DNA from: Actinomycetospora soli
GTDB taxonomy: Bacteria; Actinomycetota; Actinomycetes; Mycobacteriales; Pseudonocardiaceae
DNA: 39,310 bases
Assembly: GCF_021026295.1 (NCBI RefSeq)
Contig: NZ_JAJNDA010000032.1
Span: 1 to 39,310 of the forward strand
Direction of reading: 5' to 3'
The translations under genes were made by a program, and so were the position numbers. Under the pieces are notes generated by a model, which was given only the letters and a program-made list of their open reading frames with translations, did no database searches and was not told where the DNA came from. Of this stretch, positions 15,480 through 24,332 are shown one piece after another (the first letter of the stretch is position 1; each line of letters starts with the position of its first letter).

Positions 15480-16601
15480 TCAGCTCCGGCGGAATCGGGC
15501 CACGGCGGCCGGGTCGAGCTCGACGCCGAGACCGGGGCCTTCGGGCAGGTGCAGCTCTCCGTCGGCGTAGTGCAGGGGGGTGGCGAGCAGCTCTTCGCGC
15601 ATGAGCAGCGGGCCGAACAGTTCGCTGCCCCAGGTGACCGCGGGGGTGGCGCAGGCGGCGTGCAGTGAGGCGGTGGTGCCGATGGGGCCCTCGATGGAGG
15701 TGCCGCCGTGGCAGGGGATGTTCGCGGCGGCGGCGATCTCGGCGATGGCGCGGGTGGCGCGCAGGCCGCCGGACTTGGTGGTCTTGAGCGAGAAGATGTC
15801 CGCGGCGCGGTGCCGCGCGAGGCGCAAGGCGTCGGCGGGGGTGCGCAGACTCTCGTCGGCCATGACCGGGATCGGCAGCGCGTGGTTGATCTCGGCGAGG
15901 TCCTCGAACTCGGGTCCGGGCACAGGCTGCTCGATGAGTTCGACCCCGGCCTCGGCCAGCCGCGGCAGCCAGGTCAGCGAGGTGGGGCGGTCCCACCGGG
16001 CGTTGATGTCGACGCGGACGCCGGCGCTGCCGGCGAGCTTCTCGGCGACCGCGGCGACGCGGGCGACGTCGTCGGCGGGGCTCTGGGATCCCATCTTGAG
16101 CTTGAAGCTGTGGTGCAGCCCGGCGTCGAGCTTGGCCAGGGCCTCGTCGGCGACGACCTCGGCGGTCTCGGTGCCCAGGGCCCAGGTGACGGGGATGTTG
16201 GTACGGGCGAGCCCGCCGAGCAGGGTGTGGACCGGGACACCGAGGGAGCGGGCCCAGGCGTCGTGCATCGCGACCTCGACGGCGGCCTTGGCGAACAGGT
16301 TGTTGGCCACGGCGTCGGTCAGGGCGGTCATGGTGGCGTCGATGTCTTCGACGCGGCGCCCGAGCAGGATCGGGGTGAAGTAGCGCTCGACGATCAGCGC
16401 CATGGTTTCGACCGACTCCCCGCCCCACCACGGCCCGGCCGGGACGACTCCTTCGCCGACGCCGGTGACGCCGCCCTGAGTGTGCAGGAAGACGAGCATG
16501 ATCGGCTGGGCGTCCATGCTGGCGCGGGCGAACCGGTGGGGGCGGCGCAGCGGGACGTCGAGCAGGACGGCTTCGACGCGCTCGATGCGCAGGTCACTCA
16601 T
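15480..16601 (-). CDS. catB: Muconate cycloisomerase
   Basis: CatB converts cis,cis-muconate to muconolactone. The 373-residue enolase-superfamily protein has the K167-x-K169 pair, metal ligands Asp198, Glu224 and Asp249, and Lys273 in S-L-K-T-T-K-S-G-G, all in register for the muconate-lactonizing group. ATG 16601 is adopted. It lies between catA and the RibF-like gene. A chloromuconate cycloisomerase or a dipeptide epimerase would share the residues, but the neighbouring catechol dioxygenase supports CatB. Confidence 0.9.
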   Translation of the reverse strand: MSDLRIERVEAVLLDVPLRRPHRFARASMDAQPIMLVFLHTQGGVTGVGEGVVPAGPWWGGESVETMALIVERYFTPILLGRRVEDIDATMTALTDAVANNLFAKAAVEVAMHDAWARSLGVPVHTLLGGLARTNIPVTWALGTETAEVVADEALAKLDAGLHHSFKLKMGSQSPADDVARVAAVAEKLAGSAGVRVDINARWDRPTSLTWLPRLAEAGVELIEQPVPGPEFEDLAEINHALPIPVMADESLRTPADALRLARHRAADIFSLKTTKSGGLRATRAIAEIAAAANIPCHGGTSIEGPIGTTASLHAACATPAVTWGSELFGPLLMREELLATPLHYADGELHLPEGPGLGVELDPAAVARFRRS

Positions 16602-16639
16602 CGCGTTCTCTCTTCCACAGCAGAGCGGGTGGCGGGGCC

Positions 16640-16672
16640 GGTGGAGCCCGCCGTGGGTCAACGGGCTCCACC
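16640..16672 (-). terminator. Strong hairpin between catA and catB
   Basis: An 11-base perfect stem (GGTGGAGCCCG at 16640-16650 and CGGGCTCCACC at 16662-16672) lies just after the catA stop on the minus strand. No U tract follows. It could end some transcripts after catA, protect mRNA, or serve as a processing point. Confidence 0.5.
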
Positions 16673-16687
16673 TGGGGCGGGCTGGGC

Positions 16688-17563
16688 CTATTCGGCCTCG
16701 AGGACGAAGTCCCGGTCGGAGCGGACCTCGTCACCGTTCCCGGTGGGCTGCGGGTCGAGGGTGAGCTCGGGCTTGTCGGCCGAGGCGACGTCGTTGCCGA
16801 GGTAGGGGTCGCCGGTGAAGAACAGCTGGGTGGTCAGCGTGCGGTGCCCGGGGGCGGTGACGAGCAGGTGGATGTGCGCGGGGCGCCACGGGCTCCAGCC
16901 GGCGGCCAGGGTCATCTGCCCGGTCGGGCCGTCGAGCGGGATGGTGTACGGCGCGGGCTTGCGGGTGTGGATCTCGTAGTGGCCCTGGTCGTCGGCGGTG
17001 ACGACGGCGCGCAGGTTCCCGGCCGGCGGCTTCGCGGCGAAGCCGGAGTACCAGCCCTCGGAGTCGGTGTGCCAGATGTCGACCTTCGCGCCGGCCAGCG
17101 GTGTCCCGTCGGTGGCGGTGACCTGGCCGGCGAGGATCATCGGGGTGCCGGGCTCGTCGTCGCGCATGGGCAGCGTGGCCGGGGAGTCGAGCTGGGCCTG
17201 CCCGTCGAGCCAGAACGGGCCGAGGATGGTGCCGACCGAGCCCTGCTGGGTGTCGGCGGCGACCTTCTCGACCTCGAACTCGAGGTAGACGTCGAGGAAC
17301 AGCGGCCACTCGCCGGTGTCGGAGACGCTGATCAGCCAGCGCTTGAAGGCGTCGAACTCCTCGTAGGTGACCTTGTTGTCGCGGATCGCGGAGCGGATGC
17401 CCTCGAGGGCGGCCCCGACGACGGTCGCGACGCGGGCCTCGTCGGCGCCCCCGCCCGCGGTGCGGAAGGTGGCCGCGCCGGAGCGGGCGATGTCGGTGGC
17501 GTGGCTGCCGGCGGTGACGGCGTCGGAGACGGACTGTGCTGTGGACGTCTCGGTCGTGGTCAT
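16688..17563 (-). CDS. catA: Catechol 1,2-dioxygenase (intradiol)
   Basis: CatA opens catechol between its hydroxyls to cis,cis-muconate using Fe(III). The 291-residue protein has the N-terminal helical dimerisation domain (to about residue 110), the intradiol barrel, and the iron ligands Tyr172 (G-W-Y-S-G-F), Tyr206 (P-Y-T-I-P), His230 and His232 (R-P-A-H-I-H). L-G-P-F-W follows the linker, as in actinobacterial CatA. It receives catechol from the P450 and the phenol hydroxylase encoded in the same window. Hairpins lie on both sides of the gene. Confidence 0.95.
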   Translation of the reverse strand: MTTTETSTAQSVSDAVTAGSHATDIARSGAATFRTAGGGADEARVATVVGAALEGIRSAIRDNKVTYEEFDAFKRWLISVSDTGEWPLFLDVYLEFEVEKVAADTQQGSVGTILGPFWLDGQAQLDSPATLPMRDDEPGTPMILAGQVTATDGTPLAGAKVDIWHTDSEGWYSGFAAKPPAGNLRAVVTADDQGHYEIHTRKPAPYTIPLDGPTGQMTLAAGWSPWRPAHIHLLVTAPGHRTLTTQLFFTGDPYLGNDVASADKPELTLDPQPTGNGDEVRSDRDFVLEAE

Positions 17564-17614
17564 GTATACGTGCCTTTCACGGGGGACGAGCGTGTCGAGC
17601 GGGGAAAGCCCGCG

Positions 17615-17648
17615 GGGCCTGCCCGGTGCTTGCTCACCGGACAGGCCC
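17615..17648 (-). terminator. Strong hairpin between phenol hydroxylase gene and catA
   Basis: Arms GGGCCTG-C-CCGGTG and CACCGG-A-CAGGCCC form a 13-pair stem with one mismatch and a 6-base loop, between the hydroxylase stop (17669) and catA start (17563). Without a U tract it may be a partial terminator or mRNA processing and stability element that sets hydroxylase-to-dioxygenase ratios. Confidence 0.5.
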
Positions 17649-17668
17649 GGCGGCCTCGGTGACGTGGC

Positions 17669-19249
17669 CTAGTGGCCGTTGCGGCCGAAGAGGCGGACGT
17701 CGTCGTTGCCGATGAGGTCGGGCACGGTCCATCCGTTGAGGTCGTACTCGGACAGGCACTGGTCAGCGAAGCCCTTCATCGCGCTCGCGCTGCCGGAGGC
17801 CTCGGCGGCGAAGAGCAGCTCGGCGCGCACACCCTCGTGGTTGCCGGAGTAGTTGCGCTCGTAGAGCTCGTGGCGGCCGCCGAACTCGGAGCCGATCGAG
17901 TCCCAGATCAGCTTCATCAGCTTGACCCGGTCGACGGCCTCGTAGCCGTTCGAGCCGCGGACGTACTTGTCGAGGTAGGGCCGGACCTCCGGGGACAGGA
18001 AGTCCGCGGAGTGGCTCGGCAGGTAGATCAGCGAGGCGCCGAGGTCCTGCATGATGATCTCGCGGACGCGGGGGTAGCCGATGGTCATGAACCAGCGGTA
18101 GGCCAGTCCGTAGTCGAGGTTGGGCAGCAGCGCGCCGTTGATCCACTCGTCGGGGTTGGCACACATGGCGTCGGACAGGCCCCAGAACATGTTGCGCCAG
18201 GCGATGACCTCGCCGACGCGGGTCTGCACGCCGCGGAAGTCCTTGGTCCCGGTCATCTCCAGGCCCTTCATCAGCAGCCCTGCGATGAAGTCGAGTTTGA
18301 CCGCGAGGCGGGTGACGCCGTGGAAGGTGAAGCGGTGCAGGAAGCCCGAGCCGGGGAAGAACGTCGAGGCCTTGTCGGCGTCGCCGTAGATGAAGACGTT
18401 CTCCCAGGGGATCAGGACCTTGTCGAGGACGAAGATGGTGTCGTTCTCGTCCATGCGCGAGGACAGCGGGTAGTCGAACGGGCTGCCCATCATGCTGGCC
18501 TGCTGGGCGTAGGACGGCCGACAGATCAGCTTCATGCCGGGCGCTCCCATCGGCACGGTGCAGACCAGGGAGTACTCACGCTTCTTGATCGGCAGGCCGT
18601 AGTGCGCGAGGAAGTTGAAGTGCGTGATCGCGGACCCGGTCGCGACGACCTTGGCGCCGGAGACGATGACGCCTTCGTCGGTCTCCTTCTCGACGTGCAT
18701 GAACACGTCGGAGACCTCGTCGGGGTCACGGTGACGGTCGACCGGCGGGTTGATGATCGCGTGGTTCCAGTAGAGGAGCTTCTCCTGCGACTCCTCGTAC
18801 CAACGCCGGGCGTTGCCGGCGAAGGGGTCGTAGAACTCGGAGTTCGCGCCGAGGGTGCCGAGGAATGCGGCCTTGTAGTCGGGGCTGCGACCCATGAAGC
18901 CGTAGGTCATCCGGGCCCACTCGGCGATCGCGTCGCGGTCCTTCTTGAGGTCCTCGACCGAGTGCGGGGTGCGGAAGAACGGGTGCGTGAAGCCCGTGGA
19001 GCCGGTGTCGGTGGGCACCGTGAGGGTGTCCTGCTGCGTGGGGTCGTGCATGCCGTCGTAGAGCCGCGCGGTCATCCGGACCGCGTTCCGGAACGCCGGG
19101 TGGGTGGTGACGTCGTCGACCTTGTCGCCGTAGAGGAACACCTCGCGGCCGTCGCGGAGGCTCTCGATGTACTCGTCGCCGGTCATCGGGCGCGTGGTGC
19201 GGCCCTTCCCGTCGGTCGGGGTCGGCACAGCGTCCTGCTGGAGAGTCAT
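17669..19249 (-). CDS. HpaB/PheA1-type flavin-dependent phenol hydroxylase, oxygenase component
   Basis: The 526-residue protein belongs to the two-component FADH2-dependent monooxygenases (4-hydroxyphenylacetate 3-hydroxylase family). Family segments include [16 protein letters not shown] near the N-terminus, [12 protein letters not shown], the [11 protein letters not shown] flavin region, and I-P-W-E-N-V-F-I-Y. In Rhodococcus the PheA1 proteins of this family hydroxylate phenol to catechol, and location beside catA and catB favours that over 4-hydroxyphenylacetate. ATG 19249 follows AAAGGA by 6 bases. The partner flavin reductase is the next gene upstream. The exact phenolic substrate is not decided by the sequence. 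Confidence 0.88.
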   Translation of the reverse strand: MTLQQDAVPTPTDGKGRTTRPMTGDEYIESLRDGREVFLYGDKVDDVTTHPAFRNAVRMTARLYDGMHDPTQQDTLTVPTDTGSTGFTHPFFRTPHSVEDLKKDRDAIAEWARMTYGFMGRSPDYKAAFLGTLGANSEFYDPFAGNARRWYEESQEKLLYWNHAIINPPVDRHRDPDEVSDVFMHVEKETDEGVIVSGAKVVATGSAITHFNFLAHYGLPIKKREYSLVCTVPMGAPGMKLICRPSYAQQASMMGSPFDYPLSSRMDENDTIFVLDKVLIPWENVFIYGDADKASTFFPGSGFLHRFTFHGVTRLAVKLDFIAGLLMKGLEMTGTKDFRGVQTRVGEVIAWRNMFWGLSDAMCANPDEWINGALLPNLDYGLAYRWFMTIGYPRVREIIMQDLGASLIYLPSHSADFLSPEVRPYLDKYVRGSNGYEAVDRVKLMKLIWDSIGSEFGGRHELYERNYSGNHEGVRAELLFAAEASGSASAMKGFADQCLSEYDLNGWTVPDLIGNDDVRLFGRNGH

Positions 19250-19355
19250 CCCATGTCCTTTCTGGCGTGCGCTCACTGGGCTGGTGGTGCAGAAGGATCG
19301 GCTCGCGACGGGATGGCCGTGTCGGAAGCCTGGCGAGAGAGGAGGCGACGCAGGC

Positions 19356-19913
19356 TTACGAGGGCGTCGAGTTGGTCAGTGCCTGGGTGAACCAGGACAT
19401 CCCGCCGGGGCCGTCGGCCGAGTCGTCCCAGAAGATGGGTTCGTGGTCGCCGCCGAGGTGGTGGAACTTCCCGGTGTGGAACAGCAGCGGGTTGCCGTCG
19501 AGAAGGCGGAACTCCTGGACCTCGCCGAGGTAGAGGACGTGGTCGCCGCCGTCGTAGTGCTGCCATGGGGTGCAGGCGATGTGCGCCAGTGCGCCGCCGA
19601 GGCGGGGAGAGCCACAGACACTCGGCTCGTCCCAGACGACGTCCTGGTTCGGGCGTCCCGCGAAGTGCAGCGCGAGGTCCTTCTGCGCCGACTCGAGCAC
19701 GTTCACCGTGAACGGCGTGTCCTCGAGCAGGGAGCAGAGTTTCGAGCGTCGGTCCAGCGAGACCAGCACGAGGGGTGGCTCCAGCGAGACCGCCGTGAAG
19801 GCGTTGACGGTGGCCCCGTGCGGGGCGTCGTCGTCGCCTGCGCAGGTGATCACCGTGACGCCCGTCGTGAAGTGCCCGAGACAGCGTCGAAGCTCTCGTG
19901 AATCGATCGGCAT
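19356..19913 (-). CDS. HpaC/PheA2-type flavin reductase component
   Basis: The 185-residue protein is a short-chain flavin:NAD(P)H reductase (DIM6/NTAB fold): [28 protein letters not shown], and the C-terminal [10 protein letters not shown]. It supplies reduced FAD to the oxygenase encoded downstream. ATG 19913 has a very strong GGAGGAGGCGA site, preferred over an upstream in-frame start at 19943. It is the first gene of the minus-strand cat series and is divergent from the IclR gene, with a shared operator-like repeat between them. Confidence 0.88.
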   Translation of the reverse strand: MPIDSRELRRCLGHFTTGVTVITCAGDDDAPHGATVNAFTAVSLEPPLVLVSLDRRSKLCSLLEDTPFTVNVLESAQKDLALHFAGRPNQDVVWDEPSVCGSPRLGGALAHIACTPWQHYDGGDHVLYLGEVQEFRLLDGNPLLFHTGKFHHLGGDHEPIFWDDSADGPGGMSWFTQALTNSTPS

Positions 19914-19933
19914 CGATCGTTCGCCTCCTCCGG

Positions 19934-19982
19934 CTGTACGCACTGCGTGCGCCTTGCCCGCTGTGCGTACAGTCGACGGTGC
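19934..19982. promoter_or_regulatory. Inverted-repeat operator candidate between cat series and IclR gene
   Basis: Perfect 10-base arms CTGTACGCAC (19934-19943) and GTGCGTACAG (19973-19982) flank 29 bases. An inner GCAC-TGC-GTGC palindrome begins at 19940. It lies in the 107-base divergent region where an IclR regulator would bind to control both directions. Confidence 0.55.
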
Positions 19983-20020
19983 CCCAGCTCACAACCGTGT
20001 GTCAAGGACCGATTTTCGAG

Positions 20021-20863
20021 ATGATGAGGGCGATGAGCGAGATCGGCGGGAGCGACCGCGACCACATCCAGAGCCTCGAGCGGGGCTTCGCGGTGCTGCT
20101 CGCCTTCGACGAGCACCGCCCGAACCCCACCCTCGCCGAGCTCGCCGGGGTCACCGGCTACTCGCGGCCCGCGGTGCGGCGGATCCTGCTGACCCTGCAG
20201 CGCATGGGCTACGTCGAGAACCAGGGCGTGCGCTGGTCACTGACCCCGCGCGTGCTCTCGATCGGGCAGCACTACACGGCCTCGCACTCGATGGCCGACA
20301 TCGCCCAGCCCCATCTCGTCCGGTTGGCCGAGAAGACCAGCGAGTCCGCGTCGTTGGCGACACTCGACGGGGACGAGGTCGTCTACGTCGCGCGCGTCGC
20401 GACGCGTCGCATCATGAGCATCAACGTCTCGCCCGGCACCCGCGTCGCTGCGCACGCCACCTCGATGGGACGGGTTCTGCTGGCGTGGGAGCCCCACGAC
20501 CGGGTCGAGCGCTACCTCTCCGAGACCGGCCTGACGGCGCGCACGCCGCACACGGTCACCGACCACAACCAGTTCCGCCGCGCCCTCAGGCGAGTCTGCA
20601 ACCAGGGCTGGTCGCTGGTCTCCGAGGAACTCGAAGAAGGCCTGATCTCCGTGTCCGCCCCTGTGCGCGACCACACGGGTTCCGTGGTCGCCGCCCTCGC
20701 GTCCTCGACCAGCACCGGGCGCTCCACACCCGGGCACCTCGAGAAGACGACAGTGCCCATGGCCCTGGCCACCGCGGATGCCATCAGCAACGATCTCGGG
20801 TATCGCGGACCTAGCGCAGCGTCGGTCGCGGCGGCGCGGCCTGCTCGGGACGGCTTCTACTAG
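20021..20863 (+). CDS. IclR-family regulator, PcaR/CatR-like
   Basis: The 280-residue protein has an N-terminal winged helix (I-Q-S-L-E-R-G-F-A-V-L-L-A-F and L-A-G-V-T-G-Y-S-R-P-A-V-R-R-I-L-L-T-L) and the IclR effector domain (H-A-T-S-M-G-R-V-L-L-A, then G-W-S-L-V-S-E-E-L-E-E-G-L-I-S-V-S-A-P-V). This pattern fits the beta-ketoadipate regulators PcaR, PcaU and PobR. It is divergent from the phenol hydroxylase and cat genes, so it probably controls them in response to muconate, phenol or 3-oxoadipate. Starts at 20021, 20024 and 20033 are all in frame; 20021 is used without strong ribosome-site support. Confidence 0.87.
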   Translation: MMRAMSEIGGSDRDHIQSLERGFAVLLAFDEHRPNPTLAELAGVTGYSRPAVRRILLTLQRMGYVENQGVRWSLTPRVLSIGQHYTASHSMADIAQPHLVRLAEKTSESASLATLDGDEVVYVARVATRRIMSINVSPGTRVAAHATSMGRVLLAWEPHDRVERYLSETGLTARTPHTVTDHNQFRRALRRVCNQGWSLVSEELEEGLISVSAPVRDHTGSVVAALASSTSTGRSTPGHLEKTTVPMALATADAISNDLGYRGPSAASVAAARPARDGFY

Positions 20864-21201
20864 CCCTGGCGTCACCCGCCACGGCCGGCGGGTGCTGCCA
20901 GAGGTACCTCCGCCGTTCCTCGCGCGGGCGGGTGCCCACGAGCGGTCACCCCGATCGCGTCACGCCGTCGCGAAGTGGCACCGGGCGATCCTGGAGCCCG
21001 GAGACTCCTGCGGGCGCGGTCCCGGCGCGGTCCCGGGGGCTCGGTCGAGGGTGGCTGCGGACCGTGACCTCGTCCGATAGGCGTCGGCTATGGCTACCGG
21101 AGTGACGAGTATCTACCTCGCGCACCGTTCGGTTCGTACCGTCGGCCGAGCGTCCGACCGGGCGCGTCCCGGCATGACGTCCGGAGAGGAGCAACCTCGC
21201 G
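20864..21201 (+). promoter_or_regulatory. Gene-free region before the R2lox operon
   Basis: No credible gene is seen in these 338 bases. They contain an exact tandem 11-base repeat (GCGCGGTCCCG twice, 21014-21035), a short inverted repeat GATAG/CTATG near 21075-21091, and TACCGT near 21138 that could be a -10 box about 60 bases before ATG 21202. The operator for this operon is not identified. Confidence 0.3.
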
Positions 21202-22104
21202 ATGACCACCGTGAACTCCCCCCGCATCGAGGCGGAGGAGGTGCTGGACCGTGACGAACTCAACGGCGGCCTCGACGAGATCGCCCAGCGACTGTGGCGG
21301 CGCTCGGTCCGATCCGGGACCTGGGACCCGGCCACCATCGACTTCACCGAGGACCGGAAGCACTACGTCGCACTCGATCCCGACCGCCGGGCCTACCTCG
21401 ACCGGTTCGCCGCCGCGTTCTTCCGCGCCGAGGCCACCGTCGCGCGGGTCTTCGGCCCGTGGGTGATGGCAGCCCCGACGTTCAGTCAGCAGGCGTTCCT
21501 CTCCTCGCAGCTCTTCGAGGAGTACAAGCACACCGACTTCTTCGAGATCGCCTTCCGGGACGTCTTCGGGCACGAGCCCGATCAGGCGCTGGCGAACCCC
21601 GTGCACGAGCCGCTGCCCGAGCGCGGTGAGCGGCTGCTGGCGCTGCTCGATCGGCCCGGGCCGGAACGCGACGCCGCCTGGGTCGAGGCCGTGGCCCACT
21701 ACCAGGGCGTCGTCGAGGGCGTTCAGGCGAATGCCGGCTACCAGATCTTCCGACGGGTGTTCGCGGACAAGGGACTGTTCCCCGGGCTCTCCGAGGGCTA
21801 CGCCAACATCCAGCGGGACGAAGGCCGCCACGTCGGCTTCGGCATCGCGGTGCTGCGTCACCACGCGGCGGCCAACCGACGGCTCGCCGAGCGCATCCAT
21901 GCGGTGTTCGCCGAGTACCTGCCGAGCATCCTCGCCCGCTACGGGCAGTCGATCGTCGTGGACGGGCGTGAGGTGCCGCCTCCGCCGGAGGAGCGCGGTC
22001 CCGAACAGCTGGTCGAGCTCTACAACCGCCGGCTACGGGACATCTTCGGCCCCGACGTCATGCAGGTCGCCCTGCCGTCCCCGGCATCCGGGGGTACGCG
22101 ATGA
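21202..22104 (+). CDS. R2-like ligand-binding oxidase (R2lox), diiron/Mn-Fe ferritin-fold protein
   Basis: The 300-residue protein aligns with R2lox such as Mycobacterium tuberculosis Rv0233. Metal ligands are Glu77, Glu107-x-x-His110, Glu172 and Glu207-x-x-His210. Val80 and Tyr167 fall at the positions of the known Tyr-Val ether cross-link (V71 and Y162 in Rv0233, recalled from the literature), which separates R2lox from true ribonucleotide reductase R2. The W-D-P-A-T-I-D-F-T N-terminal segment also fits. R2lox is a putative fatty-acid-binding oxidase of unknown substrate. It overlaps the MFS gene (ATGA), so it is co-translated with transporter, SDR and perhaps UbiX, placing it in aromatic or hydrophobic substrate metabolism. 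GAGGAG precedes the ATG. Confidence 0.87.
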   Translation: MTTVNSPRIEAEEVLDRDELNGGLDEIAQRLWRRSVRSGTWDPATIDFTEDRKHYVALDPDRRAYLDRFAAAFFRAEATVARVFGPWVMAAPTFSQQAFLSSQLFEEYKHTDFFEIAFRDVFGHEPDQALANPVHEPLPERGERLLALLDRPGPERDAAWVEAVAHYQGVVEGVQANAGYQIFRRVFADKGLFPGLSEGYANIQRDEGRHVGFGIAVLRHHAAANRRLAERIHAVFAEYLPSILARYGQSIVVDGREVPPPPEERGPEQLVELYNRRLRDIFGPDVMQVALPSPASGGTR

Positions 22105-23519
22105 GCACGGCCGCGGGGGCCACTCGGCAGGAGCCGACGCGCGGGCAGATCGTCTCGGCGGGGGCGGGGTCGCTCATCGGGTGGGCGTTCGACCTGTTCG
22201 ACCTGTTCATCCTGCTCTTCATCGCCGGGACGCTCGGGCAGGTGCTGTTCCCCGTGCACAGCCCGACGCTGTCGTTGGCGTCGGTCTACGCGTCGTTCGC
22301 GGTGAGCCTGCTCATGCGCCCGCTCGGAGGAGCGCTCTTCGGTCGTCTCGCCGACCGCCGGGGCCGCCGGCTCACGATGCTCGTCACCGTCAGCGGGGTG
22401 GGGCTCGCGACGGCCCTGATGGGCGTGGTGCCCACCTACGCCGCGGCGGGTGCGCTCGGTCCCGTGCTCTTCGTCCTGCTGCGCCTGGTCCAGGGCCTGC
22501 TGGTGGGCGGTGTCGTGGCGTCGTCACACACTCTCGGAACCGAGACCGTGCCGTCCCGTCTTCGCGGCCTCGTCTCGGGCCTGGTCGGCGGTGGAGGTGC
22601 GGGCCTCGGCGCCCTGGCCGCCTCCGTGCTGCTGCTCGTCGTCTCGGCCGTGTTCCCCGGGCCCGAGTTCCTGGTGTGGGGATGGCGGGTGATGTTCTTC
22701 GCCGCCCTCCCCGCCGCCGCGCTCGCCCTGGTGGTGTTCAGTCGGCTGCAGGAGTCGCCGATGTGGGCCGAGAGCAACACCGCCGCCGCCGGCGCCCCGG
22801 CGATCGACCACCCCGGAGCCGACGGTGGCGACGTACCGACCGGGGTGCGGGCCCTGTCGTCCCCGGCATACCGGCGGGTGGTGCTCACGAGCCTGCTGGT
22901 GGTCTTCGGCGGGGCGGCGCAGTACTACCTCACTTCGGGCTACCTCCCGACCTTCCTCGACAAGATCAACGGGATGGACGGCACCGCCCGGGGGATGGTG
23001 ATGATCTGGGCCAGCCTGGCGATCCTGCCTGCCTGCACGCTCGCCGGGCACCTCAGCGAGCGCTGGGGTCGGCGTCCGGTCATGCTCGGCGCGGGCGCCG
23101 TCAACCTCGTCGCGCTCCCGTTCCTGGTCTGGGTGCTCTCGACGCTGCCGGGCGAGGACACCGTTGCCGTCACCGTCGTGGCGATCGTGCTCGCGATGCT
23201 GTCCAACGCGGCCTACGCGCCGGTCGTGATCTTCCTGAACGAGCGGTTCCCGACGCGGATCCGCGCGACCGGTACGGCCCTGACCTGGAACATCGGGTTC
23301 GCCCTCGGCGGCATGATGACCACGGTGGTGAGCGTGGCGAGCCCCACGGTCGCCGACATCCCGTCGCGGCTCATGTGGTCCCTCGCCGCCGTCGCCGCGG
23401 TGTTCGTGGTCGGTGCGTTCGTCTGCCCGGAGACCCGCGGCAACCTCGACCCGTCCGCCGGGGACCTCCATGCCGGCCGCCGCGCCGGCAGCGCACTCAT
23501 CGAGGAGAAGCAGCCATGA
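22101..23519 (+). CDS. MFS transporter, metabolite/aromatic acid:H+ symporter-like
   Basis: The 472-residue protein has about 12 hydrophobic segments. The MHS/AAHS-type signature after TM2, R-P-L-G-G-A-L-F-G-R-L-A-D-R-R-G-R-R, is intact, and the matching loop in the second half reads G-H-L-S-E-R-W-G-R-R. The N-terminal W-A-F-D-L-F-D-L-F segment places charged residues in TM1, as in proton symporters of organic acids. Both ends overlap neighbours by ATGA (R2lox upstream, SDR downstream). It probably imports the substrate of this operon, perhaps an aromatic acid, but export is not excluded. Confidence 0.85.
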   Translation: MSTAAGATRQEPTRGQIVSAGAGSLIGWAFDLFDLFILLFIAGTLGQVLFPVHSPTLSLASVYASFAVSLLMRPLGGALFGRLADRRGRRLTMLVTVSGVGLATALMGVVPTYAAAGALGPVLFVLLRLVQGLLVGGVVASSHTLGTETVPSRLRGLVSGLVGGGGAGLGALAASVLLLVVSAVFPGPEFLVWGWRVMFFAALPAAALALVVFSRLQESPMWAESNTAAAGAPAIDHPGADGGDVPTGVRALSSPAYRRVVLTSLLVVFGGAAQYYLTSGYLPTFLDKINGMDGTARGMVMIWASLAILPACTLAGHLSERWGRRPVMLGAGAVNLVALPFLVWVLSTLPGEDTVAVTVVAIVLAMLSNAAYAPVVIFLNERFPTRIRATGTALTWNIGFALGGMMTTVVSVASPTVADIPSRLMWSLAAVAAVFVVGAFVCPETRGNLDPSAGDLHAGRRAGSALIEEKQP

Positions 23520-24292
23520 GCTCGAACGGGCACCGCGGACGTACCGTGCTGGTCACCGGCGCCGGCGGAGGGATCGGCGCCGTCTATGTCCGTGCGCTCA
23601 CGGCCGCGGGCGCGAACGTCGTGGCCGCCGACCTGCCCGCGACCACGGACGCGGGGACGGAGAACGCCGAGAAGGCCACCGCCGCGGGGCCGGGTCGTGC
23701 GGTCTTCACTCCGGTGGACATCACCGACGAGACCTCGCTCGCGGCCGCGGTCGAGGTCGCGAGCGCCGAGTTCGGCGGGCTGGACGGCCTGCTCAACAAC
23801 GCCGCGATCTACGCCGGGCTGGGCCCCAAGAAGCCGCTCACCGAGCTCACGACCGACGAGTGGGACCGCGTGCTGACGGTGAACGTTCGCGGCGCCTTCC
23901 AGGCCGTCCGCGCGGCCGTCCCGGCCCTGACCGCCCGCGGAGGTGGTCGCATCGTGCTGATCTCCTCCACGGTGGCCCGCACCGGCCCGGCCGGCTTCGC
24001 CCACTACGTCGCCTCGAAGGCGGCGGTGGAGGGCCTGACCCGGGCGGCGGCGCGTGAGCTCGGGCCGGCCGGCATCACGGTCAACTGCGTCGCACCGGGG
24101 CTGGTCAGCAACGAGGGCACGCGTGCGGTCAACACCGCGGACTACATCGCCAGGGTGGCGGGCACGCGCTCCGTGCCGCGGGAGATGACTCCGGACGACC
24201 TGGTCGGTGCCGCTCTCTGGCTGGCCGGCCCCGACAGCGGTTTCGTCAGCGGGCAGACCGTGGTGGTCGACGGGGGAGGGGTGTTCGTGTGA
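23516..24292 (+). CDS. Short-chain dehydrogenase/reductase (SDR)
   Basis: The 258-residue classical SDR has T-G-A-G-G-G-I-G (14-21), N-N-A near residue 99, the catalytic Ser in L-I-S-S-T, Tyr164-x-x-x-Lys168 (Y-V-A-S-K), and a C-terminal G-Q-T-V-V-V-D-G-G-G. It would oxidise an alcohol or reduce a carbonyl with NAD(P). Its start overlaps the MFS stop. With R2lox and a transporter it may handle a side chain or a dihydrodiol, but the sequence does not tell the substrate. Confidence 0.87.
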   Translation: MSSNGHRGRTVLVTGAGGGIGAVYVRALTAAGANVVAADLPATTDAGTENAEKATAAGPGRAVFTPVDITDETSLAAAVEVASAEFGGLDGLLNNAAIYAGLGPKKPLTELTTDEWDRVLTVNVRGAFQAVRAAVPALTARGGGRIVLISSTVARTGPAGFAHYVASKAAVEGLTRAAARELGPAGITVNCVAPGLVSNEGTRAVNTADYIARVAGTRSVPREMTPDDLVGAALWLAGPDSGFVSGQTVVVDGGGVFV

Positions 24293-24332
24293 GCACCACC
24301 GCGGGCGCCCGGCTGTCCATGGCGAGAGTGCG

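Noticed and set aside
17672..19390. 572-codon plus-strand open frame
   Set aside because: It is the antisense shadow of the HpaB/PheA1-type gene; the translation is low-complexity Val/Gly/Glu and matches no family.
21626..24292. 888-codon plus-strand open frame
   Set aside because: Its first two thirds run out of frame through R2lox and the MFS gene as Arg/Pro-rich sequence; only the last 258 codons (SDR) are real.
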